From contig NZ_JAAOEO010000002.1 of NCBI RefSeq assembly GCF_011393025.1, positions 372,001-436,000 on the forward strand: a stretch of DNA of 64,000 nt, written 5' to 3'. Both the position numbers and the translations under genes were made by a program. Under the pieces are notes generated by a model, which saw only the letters and a program-made list of their open reading frames with translations, was not told the origin of the DNA and did not search any database. This DNA is from Neobacillus terrae (GTDB lineage: Bacteria; Bacillota; Bacilli; Bacillales; Cytobacillaceae). This document shows, in pieces, positions 9,041 to 19,133 of the stretch. Position 1 is the stretch's first letter. The number at the start of each line of letters is the position of its first letter.

Positions 9041-9787
9041 ATGAATAATGACTATACACAAAATGACATGGAGCAGGAGCCACAAAAGGAAGAAAGGCCT
9101 GCTTCAGCTCTTATAGAAAAAATCCAGCAGCTTGGTCAGACAAATGTTCCGCAGCTTTCCAGTGATTCTAAGATCCATTGCCTTACAATAATTGGCCAGA
9201 TTGAAGGTCATCTTGCACTGCCGCCGCAAAATAAGACGACTAAATATGAGCATTTGCTTCCACAACTGGTCGCTATCGAGCAAAACCCAAATATCGAAGG
9301 TCTGCTTGTTGTTCTAAATACAGTTGGCGGTGATGTGGAGGCTGGTCTTGCTATTTCAGAAATGCTTGCTTCGCTTTCGAAGCCTACCGTTTCCATTGTT
9401 TTAGGAGGAGGCCATTCGATTGGAGTGCCGATTGCAGTATCTTGCAATTACTCTTTTATAGTAGAAACAGCCACGATGACGATTCACCCAATTCGTCTTA
9501 CAGGATTGGTAATAGGAGTTCCACAGACATTTGAATATCTTGATAAGATGCAGGAGCGCGTCGTAAATTTTGTAACGAAGCATTCAAATATAACAGAAGA
9601 AACGTTCAAGGATTTAATGTTTGCAAAAGGAAACCTAACAAGAGATATCGGTACGAATGTAATTGGAACAGATGCAGTAAATTCAGGCCTGATTGATGAA
9701 GTCGGCGGGCTGGGTTTAGCAATGAAGAAACTTAATGAACTGATTGATCTTCATAAATCGCAAAGTGCTGAGGGGCTGGTTCAATGA
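9041..9787 (+). CDS. tepA: TepA, ClpP-like membrane-associated serine protease
   Basis: A Clp-protease-fold protein of the translocation-enhancing/SppA-like class. In B. subtilis TepA is linked to protein export and to germination-related SASP degradation. Residues 44-225 form the ClpP-like domain, with VGGDVEAG, the nucleophile region GGGHSIG (Ser126) and a histidine in TMTIHPIR (His149). The first 40 residues are charged and probably flexible; no signal peptide is seen. AGGGAGAA lies before the ATG. It overlaps ylzJ by 4 bases, so the two are co-translated. Confidence 0.92.
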   Translation: MNNDYTQNDMEQEPQKEERPASALIEKIQQLGQTNVPQLSSDSKIHCLTIIGQIEGHLALPPQNKTTKYEHLLPQLVAIEQNPNIEGLLVVLNTVGGDVEAGLAISEMLASLSKPTVSIVLGGGHSIGVPIAVSCNYSFIVETATMTIHPIRLTGLVIGVPQTFEYLDKMQERVVNFVTKHSNITEETFKDLMFAKGNLTRDIGTNVIGTDAVNSGLIDEVGGLGLAMKKLNELIDLHKSQSAEGLVQ

Positions 9788-10017
9788 TTCTATATACAGT
9801 TATGCCGCTTGAACAGGTTTTCCCTGAAGAAAGCACTGTTTACGGAAAAGTAAAGCAGGTAACATTTCAAGGAATCCCTCTCATGGTGGAAGCGGAAGAT
9901 TTTCAATATGCCAGGGTTGTGCGGGTTTTAAGCACAAATCCACAGGATTTTCTGGATGAAAGATGCTGTCCGGGAACCAAAATTTCTTTTTCATTTCTGG
10001 AAGGTTTGTCCTCATAA
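9784..10017 (+). CDS. ylzJ: YlzJ-like small protein
   Basis: A 77-residue protein of unknown function belonging to the conserved YlzJ family, found next to tepA in Bacillus. It begins [16 protein letters not shown] and has no membrane segment. Its ATG overlaps the tepA stop (ATGA), and a terminator follows about 35 bases later, so tepA-ylzJ is a two-gene unit. No catalytic motif is visible, and the function is not known. Confidence 0.88.
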   Translation: MILYTVMPLEQVFPEESTVYGKVKQVTFQGIPLMVEAEDFQYARVVRVLSTNPQDFLDERCCPGTKISFSFLEGLSS

Positions 10018-10052
10018 AGGCGACATTATGGTATAATCAGGGTAGGGAGACA

Positions 10053-10083
10053 AAGGCAGCCATATGAGGCTGCTTTCTTCCTT
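10053..10083 (+). terminator. Terminator after ylzJ
   Basis: GGCAGCC/GGCTGCT stem with loop ATATGA, followed by TTCTTCCTTT. Confidence 0.75.
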
Positions 10084-10160
10084 TATTACATATTTATGAG
10101 GACTATGTGCGGTAAAACCAAACAAGAGAAGATATATTAAAAGAAACATAAGGTGATCAA

Positions 10161-12518
10161 ATGGCCAAAAAAAAGCGAAGACAAACAAGAAAAAAAGATA
10201 ATCCCTTAAAAAGAACAGCCCAATTTGAATTGACAGGGCTTGTTTTATTATCTTTATCCATCATTGCCGCAGCGGATTTGGGCCGGGCAGGGAAAGTTTT
10301 CATTAACTTTTTCCGTTTTTGGATGGGTGAATGGTACATAATTAGTGTGATTGGGCTAATGATAATTAGTATTTATTTAATGTGGAAAAGAGAAGTTCCT
10401 TTTTTCTTTAGCAGGAGATTAATAGGGCTTTATTTTCTTATTGGCTCTATTTTATTATTCGACCATATTTATCTCTTTCACTCTCTGTCTAAGGATGGAG
10501 CATTTGAGAATGCAAGTGTTATAAAAAGGACCTTTAATCTTTATAAAGATGAAATATACGGAAGAACCAGTACACATGAGCTTGGGGGCGGCATGATCGG
10601 GGCTGTGCTGTTTGCCATGACATACTTCCTTTTTGCTGAAACAGGGGCAAAGCTGGTTGCCGTTCTTTTTATCCTGATTGGGATTACTCTGCTTACAGGC
10701 AGGACGGTCGGGGATGCATTGGGAAGAATCCTTCCTGCCATGTTTGGCTTTGGGAAGGATCAGTGGGATGCATTTAAAACTGATGTTTCAGAATGGAAAC
10801 AGAAAAGGCAGGAAAACCGCTCTGAGCAAAAAGAAGAGAAGAAAAAAGCACGGTCTGAAAAACCAGCCAGTGCTCAGGCACCAGTTACAACCATTCCTCA
10901 GGCCAATACAGAGGCTGTGGATGATATTATCCCTGAACCGATTATTTCGAGCTTTGCAGACCGTGCCTATCCGGAAGAACGGCAGCCCAAAGAAGTGCAT
11001 GAAGAAGCCAAGGCGAAAAGTAAACCGGATAAGACAGAGGCTCAGGAGGAGGATAATACTCCTCCAATTACCTTTACCGAGGTTGAAAATCAGGCATATG
11101 AATTGCCTCCGTTACGATTGTTGAAGCTTCCGGGAAAAACTGACCAAAGCGGGGAATATGAATTAATCCATGCTAATGCTGCCAAACTTGAAAGAACCTT
11201 CCAAAGTTTTGGTGTTAAAGCACGTGTTACCCAGGTACACTTAGGCCCAGCTGTTACAAAGTACGAAGTGCATCCCGATGTGGGTGTTAAGGTTAGCAAA
11301 ATAGTAAGCTTAAATGATGATTTGGCTTTAGCGTTAGCGGCCAAAGATATCCGAATAGAAGCCCCTATTCCAGGAAAATCAGCTATCGGAATTGAAGTTC
11401 CAAACTCAGAGGTAGCAATGGTATCATTGCGGGAGGTCCTAGAATCAAAGCAAAACGACAAACCTGATGCCAAGCTCCTTATTGGGCTGGGGCGAGATAT
11501 TACGGGTGAAGCGGTTTTAGCCGAATTAAACAAAATGCCCCATCTTCTTGTTGCTGGTGCAACAGGAAGCGGAAAAAGCGTATGTATAAATGGCATTATA
11601 ACGAGCCTCTTAATGAGAGCTAAGCCTCATGAAGTGAAACTGATGATGATCGATCCCAAAATGGTTGAATTGAATGTATATAACGGTATCCCTCATTTGC
11701 TTGCTCCAGTAGTAACCGATGCCAAGAAGGCATCTCAGGCTCTAAAAAAAGTAGTTAGCGAGATGGAACGCCGCTATGAATTATTCTCACATACGGGAAC
11801 AAGAAATATTGAAGGCTATAATGACCACGTGAGAAAACACAATCTGGAAGAAAACGATAAGCAGCCGTTGCTTCCTTATATTGTCGTAATTGTCGATGAG
11901 CTTGCTGATTTAATGATGGTGGCCTCGAACGATGTGGAAGATTCCATTACACGTCTCGCTCAAATGGCCCGTGCTGCAGGTATACATTTAATTATCGCAA
12001 CCCAGCGCCCTTCCGTTGATGTTATCACAGGTGTCATCAAGGCCAATATTCCCTCAAGGATTGCTTTTGCTGTTTCCAGTATGACGGATTCAAGAACCAT
12101 ATTGGATATGGGTGGAGCGGAAAAGCTTCTGGGCAGAGGAGATATGCTCTTCCTTCCTGTTGGAGCTTCCAAGCCTGTCAGAGTACAGGGAGCATTTTTA
12201 TCTGATGAAGAAGTAGAAGATACAGTGAATTTCGTAATCTCCCAGCAAAAGGCTCAATATCAGGAGGAAATGATCCCTGATGATATTCCCGAAGCCAGTG
12301 GTGAAGTGGATGATGATTTATATAAGGATGCAGTTGATTTGATTGTGGAGATGCAAACTGCTTCTGTTTCTATGCTGCAGCGCCGTTTCCGGATAGGTTA
12401 TACAAGGGCAGCCCGCCTCATTGACGAAATGGAGGCCAGGGGAGTTGTAGGGCCTTATGAAGGCAGCAAACCACGTGCAGTACTTGTAACAAAACCAAAA
12501 GAAGAAGCTAGTTCGTAA
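10161..12518 (+). CDS. spoIIIE: DNA translocase SpoIIIE/FtsK
   Basis: Septum-anchored ATPase that pumps the chromosome into the forespore and clears DNA from closing septa. The 785-residue protein has a basic N-terminus and four to five membrane segments within about residues 20-180. A charged Ala/Glu/Lys-rich linker runs to about 290. The RecA-like motor follows, with Walker A GATGSGKS near residue 465 and [11 protein letters not shown] as the Walker B region. A winged-helix gamma domain that reads SRS/KOPS sites lies near the end ([20 protein letters not shown]). AAGGTGAT precedes the ATG. It is monocistronic, with its own terminator downstream. Confidence 0.97.
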   Translation: MAKKKRRQTRKKDNPLKRTAQFELTGLVLLSLSIIAAADLGRAGKVFINFFRFWMGEWYIISVIGLMIISIYLMWKREVPFFFSRRLIGLYFLIGSILLFDHIYLFHSLSKDGAFENASVIKRTFNLYKDEIYGRTSTHELGGGMIGAVLFAMTYFLFAETGAKLVAVLFILIGITLLTGRTVGDALGRILPAMFGFGKDQWDAFKTDVSEWKQKRQENRSEQKEEKKKARSEKPASAQAPVTTIPQANTEAVDDIIPEPIISSFADRAYPEERQPKEVHEEAKAKSKPDKTEAQEEDNTPPITFTEVENQAYELPPLRLLKLPGKTDQSGEYELIHANAAKLERTFQSFGVKARVTQVHLGPAVTKYEVHPDVGVKVSKIVSLNDDLALALAAKDIRIEAPIPGKSAIGIEVPNSEVAMVSLREVLESKQNDKPDAKLLIGLGRDITGEAVLAELNKMPHLLVAGATGSGKSVCINGIITSLLMRAKPHEVKLMMIDPKMVELNVYNGIPHLLAPVVTDAKKASQALKKVVSEMERRYELFSHTGTRNIEGYNDHVRKHNLEENDKQPLLPYIVVIVDELADLMMVASNDVEDSITRLAQMARAAGIHLIIATQRPSVDVITGVIKANIPSRIAFAVSSMTDSRTILDMGGAEKLLGRGDMLFLPVGASKPVRVQGAFLSDEEVEDTVNFVISQQKAQYQEEMIPDDIPEASGEVDDDLYKDAVDLIVEMQTASVSMLQRRFRIGYTRAARLIDEMEARGVVGPYEGSKPRAVLVTKPKEEASS

Positions 12519-12650
12519 AAAAAGGCTGTATTCGTTTTATAGATGACAGAACGTGATCTTGTCCATTAGAAAAGGTCTTTCATACGGGGTATGAAAGACA
12601 AAAAGGGTCGAAGCACCAAAAATATCTTAAATCAATCAGCAAAGTTTTTC

Positions 12651-12684
12651 TAAACGCCGGCTTTTTTAGCTGGCGTTTATTTTG
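12651..12684 (+). terminator. Rho-independent terminator after spoIIIE
   Basis: AACGCCGGC/GCTGGCGTT stem with loop TTTTTTA, then TATTTT. Confidence 0.8.
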
Positions 12685-12685
12685 G

Positions 12686-12927
12686 CTAATAGAGTTTATA
12701 TTCATAAATTCTGAACGCACGACAGAGACAAGGAAAGCTTCGTCCGCGATGTCATCGCACGAAGGAAAAGCACCAGTTTTTCCAAGGATATCCCAGTCAG
12801 GCGAAAGGCACAGAATATAAAAAGCTACGGTCAGCTTTGCCTCGCACGAAGAAAAAGCATAACTTTTTCGAGGATATGCCATTTTGAGTGTGATAAGCAA
12901 AACTAAGTTATCCGCCAATAGGACTTG
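12686..12927 (+). repeat. Intergenic repeat, family H, long copy with two hairpin modules
   Basis: This carries the same ordered blocks as 5255-5380 but is interrupted by two versions of a roughly 38-bp module (12754-12792 and 12842-12878). Each module has the form TCGCACGAAG-GAAAAG...CTTTTTC-GAGGATAT. The two modules form stems GGAAAAGC/GTTTTTCC and GAAAAAG/CTTTTTC. Confidence 0.8.
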
Positions 12928-13290
12928 ACATATGGTAATTTAATAATATTTTTTTCAGAAATAAGGCTAATACCTTTTTTCTGAAACCCTACCTATTTAT
13001 ATAGAAATATCTAGTTAAAGGTTATAGTATTGTAAACCTTTTCATAATAGTGAAAAATGTTTAACCCAAATAAACAACTAAATGAAGGCATTTCCAAAAT
13101 CTTATTATATCAAATAAAAGGATGCAGAATTACGTGAATTTTGACAATTAAAATCATTTTAGCTTTTTTCGACAAAATCAATAAATGCTATTTATTTATA
13201 CCCTTAAAAATGTTATAGTATTTTCGATTAGTAGGAATGATTATACATCAGATGTCTGATGTCTTAGGAAAAAGAGCTGGAGGAACCTGC
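12928..13290. other. AT-rich gene-free stretch before ymfC
   Basis: Very AT-rich DNA, with TTGACA at 13141 but no matching -10 at a normal distance. TATAGT at 13214 is a possible -10 for ymfC with a weak -35. No gene is seen. Confidence 0.5.
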
Positions 13291-14016
13291 ATGTCTATTA
13301 AGTCAGATAACCGACATTTGTACTTACAAGTTATCGATCGGTTAAAGCAAGATATTGAAGAAGGGAGATATAAAGAAAGAGAAAAATTGCCTTCCGAATT
13401 CGATCTTGCTAAACATCTGGGTGTAAGCAGGGCTACTCTTCGAGAAGCATTACGCATACTTGAAGAGGAAAACGTAATTATTCGGCGCCACGGCGTTGGA
13501 ACATTCGTAAATGCCAAACCATTGTTTACCTCAGGGATCGAACAGCTTAACAGTGTCACGAACATGATTAAGCAAGCAGGCATGAAACCAGGGACGATTT
13601 TCCTGAGTTCATCAACCCAAGGGGCTACCGAAGAGGATATTCGCCGTTTTTCCTGCTCACCGGAAGAAGAGATTGTATTGATTGAAAGGGTTCGTACCGC
13701 CAATGGGGATCCGGTCGTATATTGCATCGACAAGGTTCCAGAACATATTTTTCCCGATAACCTTCCCAGAGGAGAAGAGTCTATCTTCAATATCCTTGAA
13801 GAAATGGCAAATCGGAGGATTACATACGCGGTGACCCAGATTGAGCCACTTGGCTATCATGAAAAAATATCTCCTATCCTGGAATGTGAGCCAGAAACAG
13901 CATTGCTCGTTTTGAAGCAAATGCATTTTGATGAGACGGATGAACCTATACTTTTTTCGGTAAACTACTTTAGGGCAGATAAGTTCAGTTTTCAGGTTCT
14001 GAGAAAAAGAGTTTAA
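13291..14016 (+). CDS. ymfC: GntR/HutC-family transcriptional regulator
   Basis: A 241-residue repressor-type protein. It has an N-terminal GntR winged helix (about residues 8-75, including [24 protein letters not shown]) and a C-terminal UTRA ligand-binding domain (about 95-238). The ATG at 13291 has GGAGGA 7 bases upstream; an in-frame ATG at 13237 is less likely. It lies 88 bases upstream of the nucleoside uptake genes in the same direction, so it may regulate them; this is inference from position. B. subtilis has ymfC at the same place. The effector is unknown. Confidence 0.88.
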   Translation: MSIKSDNRHLYLQVIDRLKQDIEEGRYKEREKLPSEFDLAKHLGVSRATLREALRILEEENVIIRRHGVGTFVNAKPLFTSGIEQLNSVTNMIKQAGMKPGTIFLSSSTQGATEEDIRRFSCSPEEEIVLIERVRTANGDPVVYCIDKVPEHIFPDNLPRGEESIFNILEEMANRRITYAVTQIEPLGYHEKISPILECEPETALLVLKQMHFDETDEPILFSVNYFRADKFSFQVLRKRV

Positions 14017-14029
14017 TTTTTTATTATTC

Positions 14030-14058
14030 TTGAAAACGCAAACAAGATTTTCTATTTA
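14030..14058 (+). promoter_or_regulatory. Candidate promoter of the BMP/nup operon
   Basis: TTGAAA-N17-TATTTA between ymfC and the lipoprotein gene. The spacing is good; the -10 matches four of six positions. Confidence 0.45.
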
Positions 14059-14104
14059 GACGTTTCTACTAAATCAAACAACATTCTCTAGGGGGAAAAA
14101 AACC

Positions 14105-15190
14105 TTGAAAAAGCGTAAATTTGGCCTAGCTTTATCGCTTGTCTTAGCTGCCGGAACACTGTTAGGTGCTTGTGGTAAATCAAATGATGACACTAAAAAC
14201 AATGCATCCAAAGGTGAAAACAAAGAAAAAGCCTACACAGTTGCAATGGTTACTGACGTCGGTGGTGTTGATGACAAGTCTTTCAACCAATCTGCATGGA
14301 AAGGTCTTCAAGATTACGGTAAAGAAAATGGCCTGGAGAAAGGTAAAAATGGGTTTGACTACCTTCAATCCACATCTGATGCTGACTATTCCACGAACCT
14401 AAATACTCTTTCACGCCAAGGCTACAATTTAGTATTTGGTATTGGTTTCTTAATGCATAATGCTGTTGACGAAATTGCACAGCAGCAGCCAAAAAGCAAT
14501 TTTGCTATCATTGATGATGAAGTAAAACAGCCAAACGTAGCAAGCGTTCTATTTAAAGAGCAAGAAGCTGCCTTCCTTGCTGGTGTAGCAGCGGCATTAC
14601 AAACTAAATCAAATAAAATTGGTTTCATCGGCGGTATGAAAATTCCTGTTATCGAACGTTTTGAAGCTGGTTTCTTAGCTGGTGTTCAAGCTGCTAAGCC
14701 TGAAGCGAAAGTTGATGTTCAATATTCCGGAGCATTTGACAAAGCCGAGCTTGGTCAAACAATTGCTTCAAAAATGTATGCTTCTGGTGACGATGTTGTA
14801 TTCCATGCTGCTGGTGCGACTGGAAACGGATTATTCAAAGAAGCTACTGACCTTAAGAAAAAGAATCCTGACAAAGAAATTTGGGCAATTGGTGTAGACC
14901 AAGACCAAAGCTTTATGGGTCCGGACGTAGTTCTTACATCTGCGATGAAACGTGTTGACCTTGCTGTTAAAGATGTTGCTGATAAAGCTAAAGATGGCAA
15001 ATTCCCTGGCGGCCAAACAACAGTTTATGGCCTGCATGAAGATGGCGTTGGCTTAGCTCCTGTAAACAGCAAAGCTTCCGCTAAAGATGCAATTGATAAA
15101 GCAGTTAAAGAATGGACTGCCAAAATTAAAGATGGTTCAGTTAAAGTTCCGGGAACACTTAAAGAGCTAAAAACTTTTAAAGCACAATAA
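14105..15190 (+). CDS. nupN: BMP-family nucleoside-binding lipoprotein
   Basis: Substrate-binding lipoprotein of an ABC uptake system for nucleosides. The signal peptide ends in the lipobox LLGAC, with lipidation at Cys23. The mature 338 residues form the BMP (PnrA/TmpC-like) binding domain, with the characteristic [15 protein letters not shown] near the N-terminus. The start is TTG with AGGGGG 8 bases upstream. It is followed by a terminator and then the ATPase and two permeases, which fits a highly expressed binding protein with partial read-through. In B. subtilis NupNOPQ imports guanosine and other nucleosides; the exact substrate here is inferred. Confidence 0.92.
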   Translation: MKKRKFGLALSLVLAAGTLLGACGKSNDDTKNNASKGENKEKAYTVAMVTDVGGVDDKSFNQSAWKGLQDYGKENGLEKGKNGFDYLQSTSDADYSTNLNTLSRQGYNLVFGIGFLMHNAVDEIAQQQPKSNFAIIDDEVKQPNVASVLFKEQEAAFLAGVAAALQTKSNKIGFIGGMKIPVIERFEAGFLAGVQAAKPEAKVDVQYSGAFDKAELGQTIASKMYASGDDVVFHAAGATGNGLFKEATDLKKKNPDKEIWAIGVDQDQSFMGPDVVLTSAMKRVDLAVKDVADKAKDGKFPGGQTTVYGLHEDGVGLAPVNSKASAKDAIDKAVKEWTAKIKDGSVKVPGTLKELKTFKAQ

Positions 15191-15201
15191 TGAATCCATA
15201 T

Positions 15202-15241
15202 GGAATAAGCGGGGAAATTACCGCCCGCCTATTCCTTTTTA
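15202..15241 (+). terminator. Attenuating terminator between nupN and nupO
   Basis: GGAATA...GCGGG/CCCGCC...TATTCC stem with a T-run. It lies inside the operon, so it probably reduces expression of the permease genes relative to the binding protein. Confidence 0.8.
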
Positions 15242-15261
15242 ATGAATTGAAACTTTAATTG

Positions 15262-15294
15262 AAGTGTAGAATCTGTGATTCTACCTTTCACTTA
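15262..15294 (+). promoter_or_regulatory. Stem-loop in the nupN-nupO leader
   Basis: GTAGAATC/GATTCTAC is a perfect 8-bp stem with a 3-base loop, flanked by AAGTG and CACTT that can extend it across a bulge. No T-run follows. Its role is unknown; RNA processing or stabilisation is possible. Confidence 0.45.
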
Positions 15295-15400
15295 GAGTTT
15301 TAAAGAGGGAGGTTTCCCCTGTTTTTTTTAAGGAGAAAAGTCTGACCTCTTACTACTATGAATAATTTCCAAAAACCTTTATAAAAGGAAGTGAAAAATA

Positions 15401-16936
15401 ATGGAATATGTTATTGAGATGCTTAATATCCGTAAAGAATTCGGCAACTTTGTTGCAAATGATAACATAACTCTTCAATTAAAGAAGGGCGAAATTCATG
15501 CACTGCTTGGTGAAAACGGTGCAGGAAAAACTACTTTAATGAATGTTCTTTTTGGTTTGTACCAGCCTGAACAAGGTGAAATTCGTGTTAAGGGTAAACC
15601 TGTTAAAATATCTAATCCGAATATTGCCAATGACCTTGGGATCGGAATGGTTCACCAGCATTTTATGCTTGTTGATAAATTTACAGTTACTGAGAATATT
15701 ATTTTAGGGAAAGAAATTACAACTGGCGGTCGAATCAATCTTAAAAAAGCAGAAAAAGAAGTTCGGGATATTTCCGAACGTTATGGATTGGCCGTAGACC
15801 CTCAAGCGAAAATATCCGAAATTTCAGTTGGAATGCAGCAGCGTGTTGAAATCTTAAAAACACTTTATCGTGGAGCGGAAATTTTAATTTTTGATGAGCC
15901 GACTGCCGTATTAACACCACAAGAAATTAAAGAACTAATCCAAATTATGAAAACGCTAATAAAAGAAGGTAAATCCATCATTCTCATCACACATAAATTG
16001 AGAGAAATTATGGAAGTTGCCGATCGCTGTACTGTTATCCGTAAAGGAAAAGGGATTGGTACAGTTAATGTTAGTGAAACAAACCCGAATGAACTTGCTA
16101 ACTTAATGGTTGGCCGTGAAGTTGTTTTTAAAACAGAGAAAAAAGAGGGCATTCCAAAAGAGGATGTACTTGATGTTAAGGACCTTGTCGTTAAAGATGC
16201 TCGGGGTATAGCTGTAGTTAATGGTTTAAATTTGACCGTTCGGGCGGGTGAGATTGTAGGAATTGCCGGTGTAGATGGAAACGGACAATCTGAATTTATT
16301 GAAGCCATTACCGGATTAAGAAAAGCTGAAAGCGGAAGTATTAAATTAAACGACAACGAGCTTATGGGTCTTACACCGCGTAAAATTACTGAAACTGGGG
16401 TTGGACATATTCCTCAGGACCGACACAAACATGGCTTAGTTCTAAATTATCCGATTGCTGAAAATATGGTTTTGCAAACCTATTATAAAAAGCCTTTTTC
16501 AAAAAATGGCATCTTAAACTTCAAGGAAATTTACTCAAAAGCCAAAAAATTGATTGCTGAATTCGATGTTAGGACTCCAAGTGAATATGCATTAGCACGC
16601 GCCCTTTCCGGAGGAAATCAGCAAAAAGCTATTATTGGACGTGAAGTAGATCGGAATCCGGATTTGCTTATAGCAGCACAGCCTACTCGCGGATTGGATG
16701 TCGGAGCCATTGAGTTTATCCATAAACGTTTGATTGAACAGCGTGATAACGGGAAAGCGGTATTATTGGTTTCTTTTGAGCTTGATGAAATCATGAATGT
16801 CAGTGATAGAATAGCGGTTATATATGAAGGAAGAATTGTAGCTGTTGTTAACCCTAAGGAAACGACGGAACAAGAACTTGGTCTATTAATGGCTGGCTCG
16901 AATCGGAAAGAAGCGGGGGAAGGAACACATGTCTAA
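15401..16936 (+). CDS. nupO: Nucleoside ABC transporter, tandem ATPase
   Basis: A 511-residue ATPase with two nucleotide-binding halves, energising nucleoside uptake. The first half has Walker A GENGAGKTT (37-45), signature SVGMQQRVE and Walker B ILIFDEPTA. The second half has a degenerate P-loop GVDGNGQSE that lacks the lysine, a good LSGGNQQK signature, and AAQPTRGLD in place of a classic Walker B. This asymmetry is normal for sugar/nucleoside-type tandem ATPases. GGAAGTG precedes the ATG, and the end overlaps nupP by 8 bases. Confidence 0.94.
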   Translation: MEYVIEMLNIRKEFGNFVANDNITLQLKKGEIHALLGENGAGKTTLMNVLFGLYQPEQGEIRVKGKPVKISNPNIANDLGIGMVHQHFMLVDKFTVTENIILGKEITTGGRINLKKAEKEVRDISERYGLAVDPQAKISEISVGMQQRVEILKTLYRGAEILIFDEPTAVLTPQEIKELIQIMKTLIKEGKSIILITHKLREIMEVADRCTVIRKGKGIGTVNVSETNPNELANLMVGREVVFKTEKKEGIPKEDVLDVKDLVVKDARGIAVVNGLNLTVRAGEIVGIAGVDGNGQSEFIEAITGLRKAESGSIKLNDNELMGLTPRKITETGVGHIPQDRHKHGLVLNYPIAENMVLQTYYKKPFSKNGILNFKEIYSKAKKLIAEFDVRTPSEYALARALSGGNQQKAIIGREVDRNPDLLIAAQPTRGLDVGAIEFIHKRLIEQRDNGKAVLLVSFELDEIMNVSDRIAVIYEGRIVAVVNPKETTEQELGLLMAGSNRKEAGEGTHV

Positions 16937-17975
16937 ACGCTTGCGTAATATTTTAACTCCACTTATCGCTGTAGTGTTAGGTATCATCGTTGGGACGATT
17001 ATCATGCTAGTAAGCGGATATGATCCTGTGGCAGCCTATACAGCTTTGTGGAATGGTGCTTTTGGCGATGTTTATTATACCGGTGAGGTTATCCGCCAGG
17101 TAACTCCTTATATCTTAGCAGGTCTTGCGGTTGCATTTGCCTTCCGGGTTGGCTTGTTTAATATCGGTGTTGAAGGTCAATTTATTGTTGGCTGGCTTGC
17201 AGCGGTATGGGTCGGGGTTTCGTTTGATCTGCCTAAAATCATTCACTTGCCGCTTGCTATTATAGCCGCAATGGTTGCTGGTGGGATATGGGCGTTTATA
17301 CCGGGCTTATTAAAAGCCCGTTTCCGGGTTCATGAAGTTATCGTAACGATTATGATGAACTACATTGCCTTGCACTCAGTCAATTACATTATCAATAATA
17401 AATTAAATCAAGGTTCTTCCAAAACAGGTATGATTCATGACTCAGCATCCTTACGGTCTCCGTGGCTTCAGGAAATTACGACACATTCAACCCTCCACTG
17501 GGGTATTATTATTGCCATTATAGGTTGTGTTTTTATGTGGTTCCTATTAGAAAAGACCACAAGAGGTTTTGAATTGCGAGCAGTAGGTTTCAACCAGGAT
17601 GCAGCCCATTATGCTGGGATGAGCGTTAATAAAAATATTATCCTTTCAATGGTGATTTCCGGTTGCTTCGCCGGTGTAGCAGGTGCCATGGAAGGATTGG
17701 GTACTTTTGGATATATGGCCGTTCAGGGCGGATTTACCGGTGTTGGCTTTAACGGTATTGCCGTTGCTTTGCTTGGCGGCAATACAGCTATTGGGGTATT
17801 CTTCGCTGCGTTGCTCTTTGGTGCTTTAAAAATCGGAGCTTTATCAATGCCTCTTGAAGCAGGTGTACCAAAAGAACTTGTTGATATCATTATTGCCTTG
17901 ATTGTATTCTTTGTTGCTTCCAGCTATATCATAAGGATAGTTCTTGATCGATTCGGTAAAAAGGAGGTGAAGTAA
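16929..17975 (+). CDS. nupP: Nucleoside ABC transporter permease 1
   Basis: A 348-residue membrane protein of the BPD_transp_2 (branched-chain amino acid/sugar) permease family, with about nine to ten hydrophobic segments. It includes the family motif NIGVEGQFIVGWLAAV near residue 78 and a GFTGVGFNGIAVALLGG loop. It overlaps nupO by 8 bases, has GGGGGAAGG upstream, and its stop is directly followed by the nupQ start. It forms the channel with NupQ. Confidence 0.93.
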   Translation: MSKRLRNILTPLIAVVLGIIVGTIIMLVSGYDPVAAYTALWNGAFGDVYYTGEVIRQVTPYILAGLAVAFAFRVGLFNIGVEGQFIVGWLAAVWVGVSFDLPKIIHLPLAIIAAMVAGGIWAFIPGLLKARFRVHEVIVTIMMNYIALHSVNYIINNKLNQGSSKTGMIHDSASLRSPWLQEITTHSTLHWGIIIAIIGCVFMWFLLEKTTRGFELRAVGFNQDAAHYAGMSVNKNIILSMVISGCFAGVAGAMEGLGTFGYMAVQGGFTGVGFNGIAVALLGGNTAIGVFFAALLFGALKIGALSMPLEAGVPKELVDIIIALIVFFVASSYIIRIVLDRFGKKEVK

Positions 17976-18935
17976 GTGAGCTTTATGCAAATTTTAATGA
18001 TCGTTATTCCGTCCACATTATTATGGGCTGCTCCACTTGTCTTCACTGCATTAGGCGGTGTATTCTCGGAACGTTCAGGTGTTGTCAATATCGGTCTTGA
18101 AGGATTAATGGTAATTGGTGCATTCTCTGCCGTTGTATTTAACATTACATTTGCCGGCACATTTGGAGCTGCAACACCTTGGATTGCCTTATTGGTAGCG
18201 ATGGCAGCAGGTGCAATATTTTCTCTATTGCATGCTGTTGCGGCAATTACATTCCGTGCTGACCATACTGTTTCCGGTGTGGCTATCAACTTACTGGCTA
18301 CTGGTTTAACTTTGTTTTTAGTTAAGTTAATTTATAATAAAGGTGAAACTGATATTATCAAACAAAGCTTTAGTAAAATTGATATTCCGGTCCTAAAGGA
18401 TATTCCGGTTATTGGAAAAATCTTTTTCCAAAATACTTACTGGACCTCTTTTGTAGCCATTATCGTTGCTGTAATTGCATGGTATATCATTTATAAAACT
18501 CCATTTGGATTACGTTTGCGTTCTGTAGGGGAACATCCAATGGCTGCGGATACAATGGGAATTAATGTTACCAAGATGCGTTATTTAGGCGTAATAATAT
18601 CTGGTGCACTTGGTGGTATTGGCGGAGGCGTTTATGCAGAGTCGATTTCTTCAAACTTCAGCCATGCAACCATTAGCGGCCAAGGCTTCATGGCGCTTGC
18701 GGCGATGATTTTTGGAAAATGGCATCCACTAGGTGCTATGGGAGCGGCTATATTCTTTGGGTTTGCTCAAAGTATTAGTATTATCGGATCCAGCTTACCG
18801 TTCCTAAAATCAATACCAGATGTATATCTTTTAATTGCTCCTTACGTGTTAACCATTTTAGCGTTGACAGGGTTTATCGGCCGTGCAGAAGCTCCTAAAG
18901 CGGATGGAGTTCATTATATTAAAGGCAGCAGATAA
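17976..18935 (+). CDS. nupQ: Nucleoside ABC transporter permease 2
   Basis: A 319-residue permease of the same family as NupP, with NIGLEGLMVIGAFSAV near residue 40 and SGQGFMALAAMIFGKWHPLG late in the protein. The start is GTG, immediately after the nupP TAA, with a perfect AAGGAGGTGA site inside the nupP end. It closes the uptake operon and is followed by a strong terminator. The substrate is inferred from the BMP-type binding protein. Confidence 0.93.
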   Translation: MSFMQILMIVIPSTLLWAAPLVFTALGGVFSERSGVVNIGLEGLMVIGAFSAVVFNITFAGTFGAATPWIALLVAMAAGAIFSLLHAVAAITFRADHTVSGVAINLLATGLTLFLVKLIYNKGETDIIKQSFSKIDIPVLKDIPVIGKIFFQNTYWTSFVAIIVAVIAWYIIYKTPFGLRLRSVGEHPMAADTMGINVTKMRYLGVIISGALGGIGGGVYAESISSNFSHATISGQGFMALAAMIFGKWHPLGAMGAAIFFGFAQSISIIGSSLPFLKSIPDVYLLIAPYVLTILALTGFIGRAEAPKADGVHYIKGSR

Positions 18936-18945
18936 GAACATAATA

Positions 18946-18977
18946 AAAATCCCTCCTTTTCAAAGGGGGGATTTTTT
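18946..18977 (+). terminator. Rho-independent terminator after nupQ
   Basis: AAATCCCTCC/GGGGGGATTT stem with a T-run. Confidence 0.9.
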
Positions 18978-19049
18978 ATTAATTCTATTTAATTTCTCCG
19001 GCGCTGTTAGAAAAAATTCTCCTTGCACATTCCACGCTTGTCAGAAACT

Positions 19050-19078
19050 TTGAATTCATGATAATGTTGATTTATAGG
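19050..19078 (+). promoter_or_regulatory. Candidate promoter of the diguanylate cyclase gene
   Basis: TTGAAT-N17-TATAGG, 56 bases before the chosen start codon. Confidence 0.45.
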
Positions 19079-19133
19079 ATTATAGAAAAAATTGGATAAA
19101 AAGGTAACAATAAAGCGCGGAGAGGGAAGACTT

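Noticed and set aside
10006-10037. Promoter with TATAAT at 10032 for spoIIIE
   Set aside because: The -35 spacing is about 20 bases and the site is directly followed by the ylzJ terminator, so its use is doubtful.
14017-14104. Purine riboswitch before the nucleoside uptake operon
   Set aside because: The leader is too short and lacks the conserved purine aptamer loops.
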